DNA of 42,190 nucleotides from Rhodococcus sp. 06-462-5 (GCF_002258315.1 NZ_NOYD01000036.1:1-42190); one strand, 5' to 3'. Shown: positions 16,478 to 24,441, numbered from the stretch's first letter. A program made the numbers and translations. Notes: a model not told the origin generated them from the letters alone.

Positions 16478-17029
16478 TTGAAGCACGGTCGGTACTGGGC
16501 GTTGGCAGCCGCGTCCGTCCTTGTGGTGAGCTTCGGCTCTGCACAGGTGACGGGCGCGCTGTGGCGCGATGAAGAGGTGATCGGGGGCGGCACCATCACC
16601 TCGGGCACCTTGGACATCAAGGTGGGAGAAGCGGGTGCGGAGGTGAACGATTTCACGATCACAGGGCTGGGGTCGTTGAACTTCAAGCCGAACGGGTTCG
16701 CTCAGGCACCACTGTCGATCCGCAACTCAGGCAGCACCCCGTTCCTCTTCCGACTTCAGAACACAACAGTGAGTGGAACGTTGCCGTTCACGCTGACCGC
16801 AAGCACCGTCGCCAACCCCGATGCGTGTCCCGCAACTGGTTCGCCAACCGGGGCGACTGTTCTGTACAACAACATCGCAGCAGGTGCTCAGGTGCCGGCC
16901 GCACCTGCAGCCCGTCCGCTTGCTCCAGGTGCGAGCGAGGTGTGGTGCTTTCGACTCACCACCTCCGATCAACCACCCCAGAGCGCTACTTCCCAAGTGA
17001 CGTTCTCGTTCCGAGCGGATCAGGCATGA
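16478..17029 (+). CDS. SipW-dependent-type exported protein, second of operon
   Basis: 183 residues from TTG 16478. The hydrophobic signal ALAAASVLVVSFGSAQVTGA is followed by LWRDEEVIGGGTITSGTLDI, matching the alternate signal pattern of the first gene (GGTITSGxL). The mature part is beta-rich (FAQAPLSIRNSGSTPFLFRL), like a TasA-type or bacterial Ig-like fold. Two cysteines (PDACPAT and VWCFRL) may pair. It starts 13 bases after the previous gene and its stop overlaps the next ATG (ATGA), so it belongs to the operon. The TTG start has only a weak upstream purine stretch. Confidence 0.83.
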   Translation: MKHGRYWALAAASVLVVSFGSAQVTGALWRDEEVIGGGTITSGTLDIKVGEAGAEVNDFTITGLGSLNFKPNGFAQAPLSIRNSGSTPFLFRLQNTTVSGTLPFTLTASTVANPDACPATGSPTGATVLYNNIAAGAQVPAAPAARPLAPGASEVWCFRLTTSDQPPQSATSQVTFSFRADQA

Positions 17030-17625
17030 CGACCGACGACACCGACGTCATCCCGGTCGTCCCTCCGCGCGAGGTAGACGACGAACACACGGGCGTGTGG
17101 TGGTGGGTGAGCCGCATAGTGTCCTACACCCTGCTTGCGGTGATGGTTCTGATTCTGCTGGCCACCGTCGTAGTCCCGCGAGTCACCGGGGCCACTCCGT
17201 ACACCGTCCTGACTCAGTCGATGGAGCCGACGTATCCGCCCGGCAGCCTGATTGTCGTGCGTCCCGTCGAGCCTGGTGAGCTTGCCATCGGAACGCCGAT
17301 CACCTACCAAATACGTTCGGGCGAGCCCGAAGTGGTGACGCACCGCATTGTCGCTACTCGGCAGAGCGGAGCGGGGGAGCTCACTTTCATCACGCGCGGT
17401 GACAACAACGGCGCCGACGACGAGAACCCGGTTCAGGTTGGGCAGATTCGCGGCGAGGTGTGGTACTCGGTTCCGTACATGGGGTACGTGAACAACTGGC
17501 TCAACGGCGAACAGCGCAAGATCACCGTCGCCGTCATCGTCATCGGCCTGTTCGGTTACGCCCTGGTTATGTTCGTCGGGGCCGGTGTCGATCGCTATCG
17601 GAGCCGGAAGGAGCAGTCGCGGTGA
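17026..17625 (+). CDS. Signal peptidase I, SipW/archaeal-ER type
   Basis: 199 residues. Transmembrane helix 1 spans about residues 30-50 and helix 2 about 166-187. Catalytic serine S65 is in VLTQSMEPTYPPGSL. H106 in VVTHRIVA replaces the lysine of ordinary bacterial signal peptidases, the mark of ER/archaeal/SipW-type enzymes. An acidic residue in TRGDNNGADDENPV (D126 or D131/D132) completes the site. It should cleave the alternate signal segments of the neighbouring exported proteins outside the membrane. ATG 17026 overlaps the previous stop, and its own stop overlaps the next GTG. Confidence 0.93.
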   Translation: MTTDDTDVIPVVPPREVDDEHTGVWWWVSRIVSYTLLAVMVLILLATVVVPRVTGATPYTVLTQSMEPTYPPGSLIVVRPVEPGELAIGTPITYQIRSGEPEVVTHRIVATRQSGAGELTFITRGDNNGADDENPVQVGQIRGEVWYSVPYMGYVNNWLNGEQRKITVAVIVIGLFGYALVMFVGAGVDRYRSRKEQSR

Positions 17626-18131
17626 AGCACAGCGCGTTCGTCGCCTGCACCGCAGCTTTTGCCGGCATCGCGGTCGTTCTGCTCATGGGTGCCGGTCCGT
17701 CGCAGGCGGCGCAGACGGTGAAGTACAGCGACGATGGCGAGCGCTGGGGAACCGATTTCAGAAGCCCGTTGTTCGACAAGGACATTCGGTGGGTTCCGCA
17801 GGACTCTCGCAGTTCACAATTTCATGTATTCAACGACACCGATACGGACGGGCGGTTGTGGGTGTCTCTCGACAGTGACAATCCGGCATTCGTTCGCGCC
17901 CTCGATGTCTCGATCGGTGACGCCGTGACCGAGTCATGCGCACTGACCAGCGTCCCCGCCGGGGAGAAGAAACAAATCGACGTGGTAGTCGCGATGTCGG
18001 AATCAGCCGGCAACGACACCCGGACCTCCACAGCACGAATTGATCTGATTCTTCAGTGGGACAACAGTATGAGCGACGTGTGCCCGGAGCTGTCGGGTGC
18101 ACGGATGGATATGGAAAGGGCGCAGCGGTGA
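17622..18131 (+). CDS. Secreted protein with ordinary Sec signal, SipW-operon component
   Basis: 169 residues from GTG 17622, overlapping the peptidase stop (GTGA). The signal peptide FVACTAAFAGIAVVLLMGAG ends at a probable cleavage site PSQAA-QT, so unlike its neighbours this is a normal Sec/Lep substrate. The mature domain has GTDFRSPLFDKDIRWVPQDS and SSQFHVFNDTDTDGRLWVSL, beta-sandwich-like, with two cysteines (TESCALTS, SDVCPELS) that may pair. The family is not recognised beyond its recurrence in such operons, as far as I recall. A chaperone, anchor or partner for the TasA-like proteins is a guess. Confidence 0.75.
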   Translation: MKHSAFVACTAAFAGIAVVLLMGAGPSQAAQTVKYSDDGERWGTDFRSPLFDKDIRWVPQDSRSSQFHVFNDTDTDGRLWVSLDSDNPAFVRALDVSIGDAVTESCALTSVPAGEKKQIDVVVAMSESAGNDTRTSTARIDLILQWDNSMSDVCPELSGARMDMERAQR

Positions 18132-18775
18132 TGTCGCGTCACAAAGATGCAGTCGGTCCGAAGGCGATTCTCCGTCGGATCGGTGTCGCGCTCATCAGTG
18201 CGCGCGCTCGGGCCATCATGTCGATCGGCATCGTGCTCGGCCTCGGCGCGGTGGGAACCCTTGCTGCATGGTCGGATACGGCGACGGCGACGTCGGGTGT
18301 GTTCACGACCGGCCGGCTCGATATCAAAGTGGGAACGCCTGCCGTCGACAACGACCCCCCACTCTTCGCCACGACCCTTGCCAATCCTGCGATCTTCCCC
18401 GGAGACACTGTCTCGGCCGGGCTCCTGGTGACCAACGCCGAGGGATCCGTAGCCAACACGTTCACCATCGGGGTCCGGGCGAGCAACCCCACCTTGGGCA
18501 GTCTGCTCAGCACCGCGGTGCATTCGGGTGCCCCGGCAAACGGGGTGTGTTCAGGCACTCCTCTAGGGTCGGTGATCGGCCTCGTGACACCGGTCGGTGC
18601 TCCGACGAACTCACCGAAACCGATTCCGGGCGTGAACCTTCCACTCGCAGTCACGGGTATGCCCGGAAGTACACAACAGCTGTGCATCAGTGTGACCATG
18701 CTGCCCACTGCGACGCAGCCGGCCACCGCAATCAGCAGCACCATCACGTACACCATCACCGCGACGTCGAGTTAG
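18131..18775 (+). CDS. SipW-dependent-type exported protein, third of operon
   Basis: 214 residues. After a basic N-terminus, the hydrophobic segment MSIGIVLGLGAVGTLAAWSD (about residues 34-53) continues with TATATSGVFTTGRLDIKVG, a clear SipW-type signal with the TTGRLDIKVG hallmark. The mature part resembles TasA-like beta domains (AIFPGDTVSAGLLVTNAEGS). Cysteines occur at GVCSGTP and QLCISVT. ATG 18131 shares one base with the previous stop (TGATG); GTG 18128 is an alternative. It ends three bases before the fused peptidase gene. Confidence 0.85.
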   Translation: MSRHKDAVGPKAILRRIGVALISARARAIMSIGIVLGLGAVGTLAAWSDTATATSGVFTTGRLDIKVGTPAVDNDPPLFATTLANPAIFPGDTVSAGLLVTNAEGSVANTFTIGVRASNPTLGSLLSTAVHSGAPANGVCSGTPLGSVIGLVTPVGAPTNSPKPIPGVNLPLAVTGMPGSTQQLCISVTMLPTATQPATAISSTITYTITATSS

Positions 18776-18778
18776 CTC

Positions 18779-20503
18779 ATGTCCGATACCCACGCCGCCT
18801 CCGCTGACCGCGTCCGATCTCGCCCGCGTCTGTTGCGCGAGATTGCTCTGACCGTCGGCGCTGTCGCCGGGTTGATCTGCGTGCTGTTTGCGCTCGCGGC
18901 CGTCTTCTTCGGTATCACCCCCTTGATCTTCCGTTCCGGGTCCATGGCCCCCGCCATCGACACCGGAGCTCTGGCACTGAGCAAGACGACTCCGGTCGCG
19001 GACATCGAGGTCGGCGACATCGTCAAGGTCACCAACGCGTCGGGAGCAGGAATCACCCACCGCGTGGTCGAGATCGGGGCGGTCGGAACCGATAGTGCAC
19101 AGCTGTTCCTTCAGGGTGACGCGAACGCTGAGCCCGATGCCGAGAGCTACGTCGTGTCCGAGGCCGATCGCGTGTTCTTCAGCGTCGGGAAGCTCGGTTA
19201 CGCAGTGACCTGGCTCAGCGGCCCAGTCGCCGTGTTCATGGGGGGCATCGCCGTCGGCGCACTTCTCATGACCGCGTTCGGATTTCGTAGGTCCGGCGTG
19301 GAGTCCACTGCGAAGCCCGACGACGATCGACTGCAGGAACCGCCCAGTGGGCGGCACAGCGCCCGAGGACGCGGGACGTCCACCCTCAGCGTGGTGCTCG
19401 CGCTGGCGGCCATCTCGGCCGTGGGTATCAGTGCCTCCAACACTCCGACAACCCTTGCGGCAGGACAGGATACGGCGACAGCCCTCAGCGGCACCATCAC
19501 CACAGCGTTGCCGATTCCCGCGCCGCTGTCGCTGACTTGCACGAATGCCGAGAGGGGGCTTCTCGGTGCGATTCGCTTCGTGAATCTCACTTTCCCATCA
19601 CGGGGGGCGCAGTACACCTACCAGTTGACATTGAAGAAGGCCGGCGAGAACGACCGTGAGTTCGCGGTGACCGGGACCGCTGCTACCGGGGTGGTCATAA
19701 CTCAAGCTGTGGAAAACGGAGCACTCCTGGAATTGCTCCCACTGCCGCTGGCCCCGGTACTCGACGGCGTCTATACCGCATCGATCCGAACCAAATCGGG
19801 TACGAGGTTCTCGCAGCCGAGTCCGACTGTGAACTTGACCATGAGCAACGGCATACTCCTCGGCTTGGCTGCAAGTGCGCGGTGCGGAGGCACCGCGGCC
19901 GCCGCTGCCGCGGCCCGCAGTGCCCCGCAGGCGATCGTTCCCGAGGCGACCACTCCATCCGTCACGACACCAACCCCCACCGCTCTGGCACCGGAAGCCA
20001 CCACGGCACCCGGCACGACGACTCCGTCAGTCACATCGCCCACCGAGGAAACTCCCACCCCGGTGCCGCCGGTCGAGGTTCCGCCGACCACGACTGTCCC
20101 GTCGTCCACCACCGACACGCCAGCGGCGTTGGCCCCACCGCCGACCACCACCACAACAACAACAACAACAACAACAACCACGACCACCCCGCCGGCCCCT
20201 GCGGCGTTGTCCGCACCGGTGACCTCGCCGTCGGGCGCGTCGACTGCCCGGGTCAACGAGATCGACGGCGCTCCGACCCTGCAGATCGTCGACACCACCG
20301 GAGCAGTCCAGTACAGCGCTCCCGCCACGTCCAGTGCGGCCTACGGCTACGGCGTGAACTGGTCGACGGGGGATCAGCTGTGGCTACTCGGTCCCGATCA
20401 GCTCGTTCGTCTAGACGGCACCGGCGGTTCGTGGTCGCGAACAACGATCGATCCGACGGCAACGGAACAAATTCCGGCGGATATTCTCGCGCTCTTGAAT
20501 TAG
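18779..20503 (+). CDS. SipW-type signal peptidase fused to an exported substrate-like region
   Basis: 574 residues in three parts. Residues 1-170 are a complete second signal peptidase: helix 1 at about 22-46, catalytic S55 in RSGSMAPAIDTG, H94 in GITHRVVEIG, acid site in LQGDANAEPD and a second helix at about 147-168. Residues about 171-245 hold a basic linker, a new hydrophobic segment (TLSVVLALAAISAVGISAS) and AAGQDTATALSGTITT, which echoes the operon's alternate signals. After it come an Ig-like beta domain (about 250-365), an Ala/Pro/Thr stalk with about 15 consecutive Thr, and a C-terminal beta domain of about 90 residues. It may cut itself or anchor its product. It starts three bases after the previous stop. 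Confidence 0.9.
   Translation: MSDTHAASADRVRSRPRLLREIALTVGAVAGLICVLFALAAVFFGITPLIFRSGSMAPAIDTGALALSKTTPVADIEVGDIVKVTNASGAGITHRVVEIGAVGTDSAQLFLQGDANAEPDAESYVVSEADRVFFSVGKLGYAVTWLSGPVAVFMGGIAVGALLMTAFGFRRSGVESTAKPDDDRLQEPPSGRHSARGRGTSTLSVVLALAAISAVGISASNTPTTLAAGQDTATALSGTITTALPIPAPLSLTCTNAERGLLGAIRFVNLTFPSRGAQYTYQLTLKKAGENDREFAVTGTAATGVVITQAVENGALLELLPLPLAPVLDGVYTASIRTKSGTRFSQPSPTVNLTMSNGILLGLAASARCGGTAAAAAAARSAPQAIVPEATTPSVTTPTPTALAPEATTAPGTTTPSVTSPTEETPTPVPPVEVPPTTTVPSSTTDTPAALAPPPTTTTTTTTTTTTTTTPPAPAALSAPVTSPSGASTARVNEIDGAPTLQIVDTTGAVQYSAPATSSAAYGYGVNWSTGDQLWLLGPDQLVRLDGTGGSWSRTTIDPTATEQIPADILALLN
20144..20188 (+). repeat. Trinucleotide (ACA) repeat encoding a poly-Thr run
   Basis: Fifteen consecutive Thr codons, eight of them identical ACA (20153-20176) flanked by ACC. 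The run lies in the stalk of the fused peptidase. Gain or loss of whole units would stay in frame and alter stalk length. Confidence 0.85.
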
Positions 20504-20553
20504 CGACGTCACATATATGTCCGAATCGAACTGCGCATCTGCTCGCCTGCGTG

Positions 20554-20559
20554 GATAAT
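20554..20559 (+). promoter_or_regulatory. Candidate -10 element of the LGFP gene
   Basis: GATAAT lies 32 bases before the LGFP start; ACATATATGT (20511-20520), a perfect 10-bp palindrome, is just upstream. This suggests that the LGFP gene has its own promoter and is not simply the last gene of the export operon. Confidence 0.4.
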
Positions 20560-20591
20560 TGCGACCAGGTAAAGCGACGGAAGGTCGAGCG

Positions 20592-21032
20592 ATGACTGAA
20601 AATTACAACGGATTGGAAGTTTTCAGCTACCAATTCGATCGCTTCGCATACGAACATCCCTGGATCGGCGCTCAGGCCGGTGAATTCATGCTCGGTCCCG
20701 AAGGCGGGGGAATGCTCGAATTCACGCACGCTACGGTGTTCGCTCTTCCCGAGGGTGGCGCGCACGAAGTGCACGGTCCGATCCTCGACTGGTACCTCGG
20801 TCACGGGGGACCCTATGGCGCACTTGGCTATCCGATCAGCAACGAGCGTCCCACGCCCACCGGATCCGGTCGGTACACTCTCTTCCAGCGCGGCGCTATC
20901 GGATGGTTGCCGGATGTGGGAGCGTTCACCATCGGTGGTCGTCACGAGGAATCCGATGTCAGCCCGGGGCCGGAAGCTGCAATGGTGTCTGCGGTCGACG
21001 CCTCGGTCGCTACCCTCGGAATATCTGCCTGA
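20592..21032 (+). CDS. LGFP-repeat protein without signal peptide
   Basis: 146 residues. Two LGFP-type repeats are visible. The clear one is GALGYPISNERPTPTGSGRY followed by TLFQRGAIGWLPDVGAFTI; a more diverged one starts around WIGAQAGEFMLGPEGGGMLE. LGFP repeats occur in corynebacterial and mycobacterial envelope proteins, including mycolyltransferase partners, where they are thought to bind the wall. Here no signal peptide or membrane segment is present, which is unusual. ATG 20592 has GGAAGG about 10 bases upstream. It follows the export operon by 88 bases with its own likely promoter. Confidence 0.8.
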   Translation: MTENYNGLEVFSYQFDRFAYEHPWIGAQAGEFMLGPEGGGMLEFTHATVFALPEGGAHEVHGPILDWYLGHGGPYGALGYPISNERPTPTGSGRYTLFQRGAIGWLPDVGAFTIGGRHEESDVSPGPEAAMVSAVDASVATLGISA

Positions 21033-21100
21033 AATCCTTTCTTCTTCCCGGTTTCGGGCGGTTTATTCGGTCGAGCGGTTTTAATCACTGGGGCAGTAAT

Positions 21101-21625
21101 TCAGAACAACGTTGGCTCGTCGAATCCCGGAACTCCTTCGATGCCGAGTATTTTTTGTTTGGTATTCGTACCACCCGGTGCCGAGAAACCGCCGACTTCC
21201 GTGCCAGCGCCGAGTACCCGATGGCACGGGACGATGATCGGCACGGGGTTGCGTCCCAACGCACCGCCGACGGCCTGGGCTGCACCGGGGTGGCCGAGCC
21301 TGCGGGCAATGTCGCCGTAGGTGAGTGTCGCTCCCCGGGGAATCCCGCTACACACGGTGTACACCGAGGCGTCGAACTCCGAGATGTCCAGGACCAGCGG
21401 AATCGGACTCATGTCGACGGTCCGTCCATCGAGCAGGGCGACGATTCGCGCGATCGCATCGGCCGCCAGCGCGTCGACGGGTCCTCTCGTTGCGCCGAAG
21501 CCGGTCAGATAGTCCGACATCGCCTCGTCCGACGGCTCGGGCAGGGCGACGGCGAGCACGCCGTCGTCGGTCCATGCGATTCCGCAACGGCCGATGGAGG
21601 TGTCGAAGAGCGTGCTGCTCGGCAT
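21101..21625 (-). CDS. ogt: Methylated-DNA--protein-cysteine methyltransferase
   Basis: 174 residues. This suicide repair protein moves alkyl groups from O6-alkylguanine to its own cysteine. The active site is IIVPCHRVLGA (C134). The helix-turn-helix region has IPRGATLTYGDIARRLGHPG, and AVGGALGRNPVP supplies the family's Asn-Pro before the active site. FSAPGGTNTKQKILGIEG follows. The N-terminal domain is poorly conserved, as usual. ATG 21625 is chosen; the longer frame is not supported. It is divergent from the MocR regulator. Confidence 0.93.
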   Translation of the reverse strand: MPSSTLFDTSIGRCGIAWTDDGVLAVALPEPSDEAMSDYLTGFGATRGPVDALAADAIARIVALLDGRTVDMSPIPLVLDISEFDASVYTVCSGIPRGATLTYGDIARRLGHPGAAQAVGGALGRNPVPIIVPCHRVLGAGTEVGGFSAPGGTNTKQKILGIEGVPGFDEPTLF

Positions 21626-21655
21626 CGGTTCAGTATCCACCTGACCCCGATCGGC

Positions 21656-21680
21656 AGTCCAGTGGAATGCGCAATGGACT
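21656..21680. promoter_or_regulatory. Candidate MocR operator
   Basis: AGTCCA (21656-21661) and TGGACT (21675-21680) form a perfect inverted repeat with a 13-base spacer, in the short gap between ogt and the MocR gene. Similar CAGTGG words recur at 21660 and 21695. Autoregulation by the MocR protein is the simplest reading. Confidence 0.4.
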
Positions 21681-21716
21681 TGAATGTTCGATGCCAGTGG
21701 GCGAATACTGGAGCGC

Positions 21717-23198
21717 ATGGCTTCGAGAGTCCTCAATGCAACGTCACTGGCCCGCGATCTCGGCAGCTGGCGCGGCGACGCGTCCTCGGATGGATCCGGT
21801 AGGCGCAAGGCGTCGCGTCCGACATATCGCGCGTTGGCCGATGGCGTTCGACTCCTCATTCACGACGGGCGAATTCCGCTCGGCGTCGGACTGCCCAGTG
21901 AGCGCGATCTGTCGGCGGCTCTCGATCTCAGTCGTACCACCATCACGTCCTCGTACTCGGTGCTGCGAGACGAGGGCTATCTGATCAGCAAGCAGGGATC
22001 ACGCAGTACTGTCGCTCTCCCTGCTGCACCCACCCCCAACGGAATGTTGATTCAGTCGACATCGCCCTCGGGTCCGGTCGTGGACATGTCTCATGCAGCG
22101 ATGGCGGCGGCGGACGGCACCATGACCGCGGCATACGAGTCTGCGCTGCAGGCACTTCCGACCTATCTGCCGACGCACGGCATGGAGCCCATCGGTCTGG
22201 CGGTGCTGCGGGAGGCCATCGCGCAACGCTTCGTCGAGCGTGGCCTGCCGACGACGGCCGATCAGATCATGGTGACTTCGGGTGCGCAGCAAGCAGTTCG
22301 GCTACTGCTGGGCACCTTGACCTCGCCCGGCGATCGGGTGCTGATCGATCACCCGACTTATCCCAACGCACTCGAAGCCATCAGGCGAGTCGGTGCCCGT
22401 CCTGTGCCGGTGCCGGTACGTCCGGCGGACGGTGATTGGGATCTCGACGGGATCCGCAGTGCCGCACGGCAAACGGCAGCCAAGGTCGCGTATCTGATTC
22501 CGGACTTCCACAACCCCACCGGGCAGGTGCTCGGTGCCGAGGGGAGGGCCGAACTCGCCCGCATCACCCGCGACACCCGCATGACGCTCATCGTCGACGA
22601 AACCATGGTGGACCTGTGGCTCGACGCGCCGCCGCCACCGCCGGTCGCGTCGTTCGGGCGGGTCTCGGGGTCCGACATCGTCACGATCGGCTCGGCATCC
22701 AAGTCGTTCTGGGGCGGCCTGCGCATCGGCTGGATCAGGGCGCATCCGTCCCTCGTCTCACAGCTGGCAGGCTCGCGGGCCGCGCACGATCTCGGCACCT
22801 CGATCATGGATCAGTTGGCGTCGTCGTTCCTGCTGCAGGACGCCGAACCCGCGCTCGAGCTCCGTCGATCGCAATTACGTGAGCGTCGTGATGTGCTCGA
22901 AGATGCTCTGGCCGAACATCTTCCGGACTGGCGCTACCGCCGCTCCGAGGGTGGCATGTCGCTGTGGTTGCAGCTGCCTGCACCGGTGTCGAGTGCGCTC
23001 GCCGCCACCGCGCCTGCATTCGGTGCGGTGTTGGCGGCAGGCCCGCGATTCGGCGTCGAGGGTGCGTTCGAGCGTTACCTCAGGTTGCCGTACACCCGTG
23101 AGCCGCAGGAGCTTCGGGCTGCAGTGATGGCCACGGCTGCTGCGTACCGCGCCCTGGCTCCCAGCGCCGAATCGGAACAGCCGGCGCTGGTGTTCTGA
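21717..23198 (+). CDS. MocR-type regulator (GntR helix-turn-helix fused to aminotransferase)
   Basis: 493 residues. The N-terminal winged helix is RALADGVRLLIHDGRIPLGV and SERDLSAALDLSRTTITSSY (about residues 40-85). The rest is a fold-type I aminotransferase domain with MVTSGAQQAVRLLLGTL, IPDFHNPTGQVLG and the PLP lysine in IGSASKSFWGGLRIGW. MocR proteins sense PLP or PLP-amino acid adducts and regulate a neighbouring gene. The closest type by eye is YczR, but no YczE-like membrane protein gene is adjacent. ATG 21717 has GGAG only three bases away; ATG 21684 would add 11 residues. Confidence 0.88.
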   Translation: MASRVLNATSLARDLGSWRGDASSDGSGRRKASRPTYRALADGVRLLIHDGRIPLGVGLPSERDLSAALDLSRTTITSSYSVLRDEGYLISKQGSRSTVALPAAPTPNGMLIQSTSPSGPVVDMSHAAMAAADGTMTAAYESALQALPTYLPTHGMEPIGLAVLREAIAQRFVERGLPTTADQIMVTSGAQQAVRLLLGTLTSPGDRVLIDHPTYPNALEAIRRVGARPVPVPVRPADGDWDLDGIRSAARQTAAKVAYLIPDFHNPTGQVLGAEGRAELARITRDTRMTLIVDETMVDLWLDAPPPPPVASFGRVSGSDIVTIGSASKSFWGGLRIGWIRAHPSLVSQLAGSRAAHDLGTSIMDQLASSFLLQDAEPALELRRSQLRERRDVLEDALAEHLPDWRYRRSEGGMSLWLQLPAPVSSALAATAPAFGAVLAAGPRFGVEGAFERYLRLPYTREPQELRAAVMATAAAYRALAPSAESEQPALVF

Positions 23199-23216
23199 GC
23201 GGCCGTGTTCTGACCG

Positions 23217-23272
23217 CGAACTCGAAGTTATGGACGGAAATCAGCCGAAATGCGTCCACAACTTCGAGTTCG
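23217..23272. repeat. 20-bp imperfect palindrome between convergent genes
   Basis: The arm 23217-23236 (starts CGAACTCGAAGTT) and its reverse complement at 23253-23272 match at 19 of 20 positions, with a 16-base spacer. It lies between the ends of the MocR and racemase genes. A transcript would fold into a long hairpin, but there is no T-run. It may be a bidirectional transcription end or a dispersed repeat. Confidence 0.8.
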
Positions 23273-23282
23273 GCGCAAACAG

Positions 23283-24359
23283 TTACGCCCAGACCGACGC
23301 GATGTCGGTTGCTGCGGCGGGCGGTGGCGTCGGGACTCCGTTTTCGGTGCGGGAGAAGCGCGGTGCCGGGCGGTGCTGGGTGACGCCGCCGATGTCGATG
23401 AGGGAGTCGCGGTCCTTCATGTGCGGATGGTTCGGGGCCTCGGCGAAGGTGAGGACCGGCGATACGCAGGCGTCGGTGCCGTCGAAGATCGCGGCCCACT
23501 CGTCGCGGGTCTTGGACAGGAACGTCGAGGTGAATTTCTCGCGCAGTTCGGGCCAGCGTGACTTGTCCATCTGCGATGGCAGATCCGTGTCGGCGAGGCC
23601 CAGGCCGGTGAGCAGCTGGGCGTAGAACTGCGGCTCGAGCGAGCCGACTGCCATGTACTGGCCGTCGGAGGTCTCGTAGGTGTCGTAGAACGGTGCGCCG
23701 GTATCGAGCAGGTTGGTGCCGCGGTCGTCGCTCCAGGCTCCGACGCCACGCCAGGCCCAGATCATGTGCGAGAGTGCGGCGGTGCCGTCGACCATGGCAG
23801 CGTCGACCACCTGGCCCTGCCCGGAGTTCTGTCGCTCGTAGAGCGCCGCCATGATGCCGAAGACGAGGAACATCGAGCCGCCGCCGAAGTCGCCGACCAT
23901 GTTGAGCGGCGGTACGGGGCGCTCGCCCTCGCGGCCGATGGCGTTCAGTACGCCGGTGACGGAGATGTAGTTGATGTCGTGGCCTGCGGTCTGCGCCCAG
24001 GGGCCTTCCTGGCCCCAGCCGGTCATGCGGCCGTAGACCAGGCGCGGGTTGCGGGCGAGGGCGTCGTCGGGTCCGAGGCCGAGGCGTTCGGTGACGCCGG
24101 GGCGGAATCCCTCGATCAGCACGTCGGCGCGTTCGACGAGCCCCAGCACCTTCTCGATGTCGGCGGGGTCCTTGAGGTTGGCCTCGACGATGGTGCGGCT
24201 GCGCAGCTGGTGGTCGTGGGGAGAGATCTGCCCGGCGCGCTGGACGCGTACGACGTCTGCGCCGAGGTCGGCCAACAGCAGTGCGGCGTGTGGGCCGGGC
24301 CCGATGCCTGCGAGTTCGACTACACGAAGCCCTGCGAGTGGTCCACCAGTGTTCGACAC
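23283..24359 (-). CDS. mcr: Alpha-methylacyl-CoA racemase
   Basis: 358 residues, family III CoA-transferase fold (CaiB/BaiF). It interconverts the 2R and 2S epimers of 2-methylacyl-CoA during breakdown of branched lipids and sterol side chains. The three catalytic residues known from M. tuberculosis MCR (H126, D156, E241) appear one position later: H127 in [10 protein letters not shown]157 in MVGDFGGGS and E242 in [11 protein letters not shown]. The N-terminal [19 protein letters not shown] is typical. GTG 24359 with an upstream GAGG is the start. It is divergent from purT and sits alone. Confidence 0.93.
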   Translation of the reverse strand: MSNTGGPLAGLRVVELAGIGPGPHAALLLADLGADVVRVQRAGQISPHDHQLRSRTIVEANLKDPADIEKVLGLVERADVLIEGFRPGVTERLGLGPDDALARNPRLVYGRMTGWGQEGPWAQTAGHDINYISVTGVLNAIGREGERPVPPLNMVGDFGGGSMFLVFGIMAALYERQNSGQGQVVDAAMVDGTAALSHMIWAWRGVGAWSDDRGTNLLDTGAPFYDTYETSDGQYMAVGSLEPQFYAQLLTGLGLADTDLPSQMDKSRWPELREKFTSTFLSKTRDEWAAIFDGTDACVSPVLTFAEAPNHPHMKDRDSLIDIGGVTQHRPAPRFSRTENGVPTPPPAAATDIASVWA

Positions 24360-24441
24360 GTTGTTGCCTCGTTCCGACTCGTCACCTGCGAATGTGAATG
24401 GAGACTAACTTGTACTAGGTCGTCCAACCGATCGGGGTGTG

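Noticed and set aside
20144..20188. Possible CRISPR or satellite array
   Set aside because: Three-base units with no spacers, inside a coding frame.
20031..20328. Val/Gly-rich or Gln-rich ORFs opposite or in other frames of the Thr stalk
   Set aside because: They are translations of the ACA/ACC repeat in wrong frames.
21033..21100. Terminator after the LGFP gene
   Set aside because: Only a 4-bp CCCG/CGGG stem with a weak T-rich tail; not strong enough to call.
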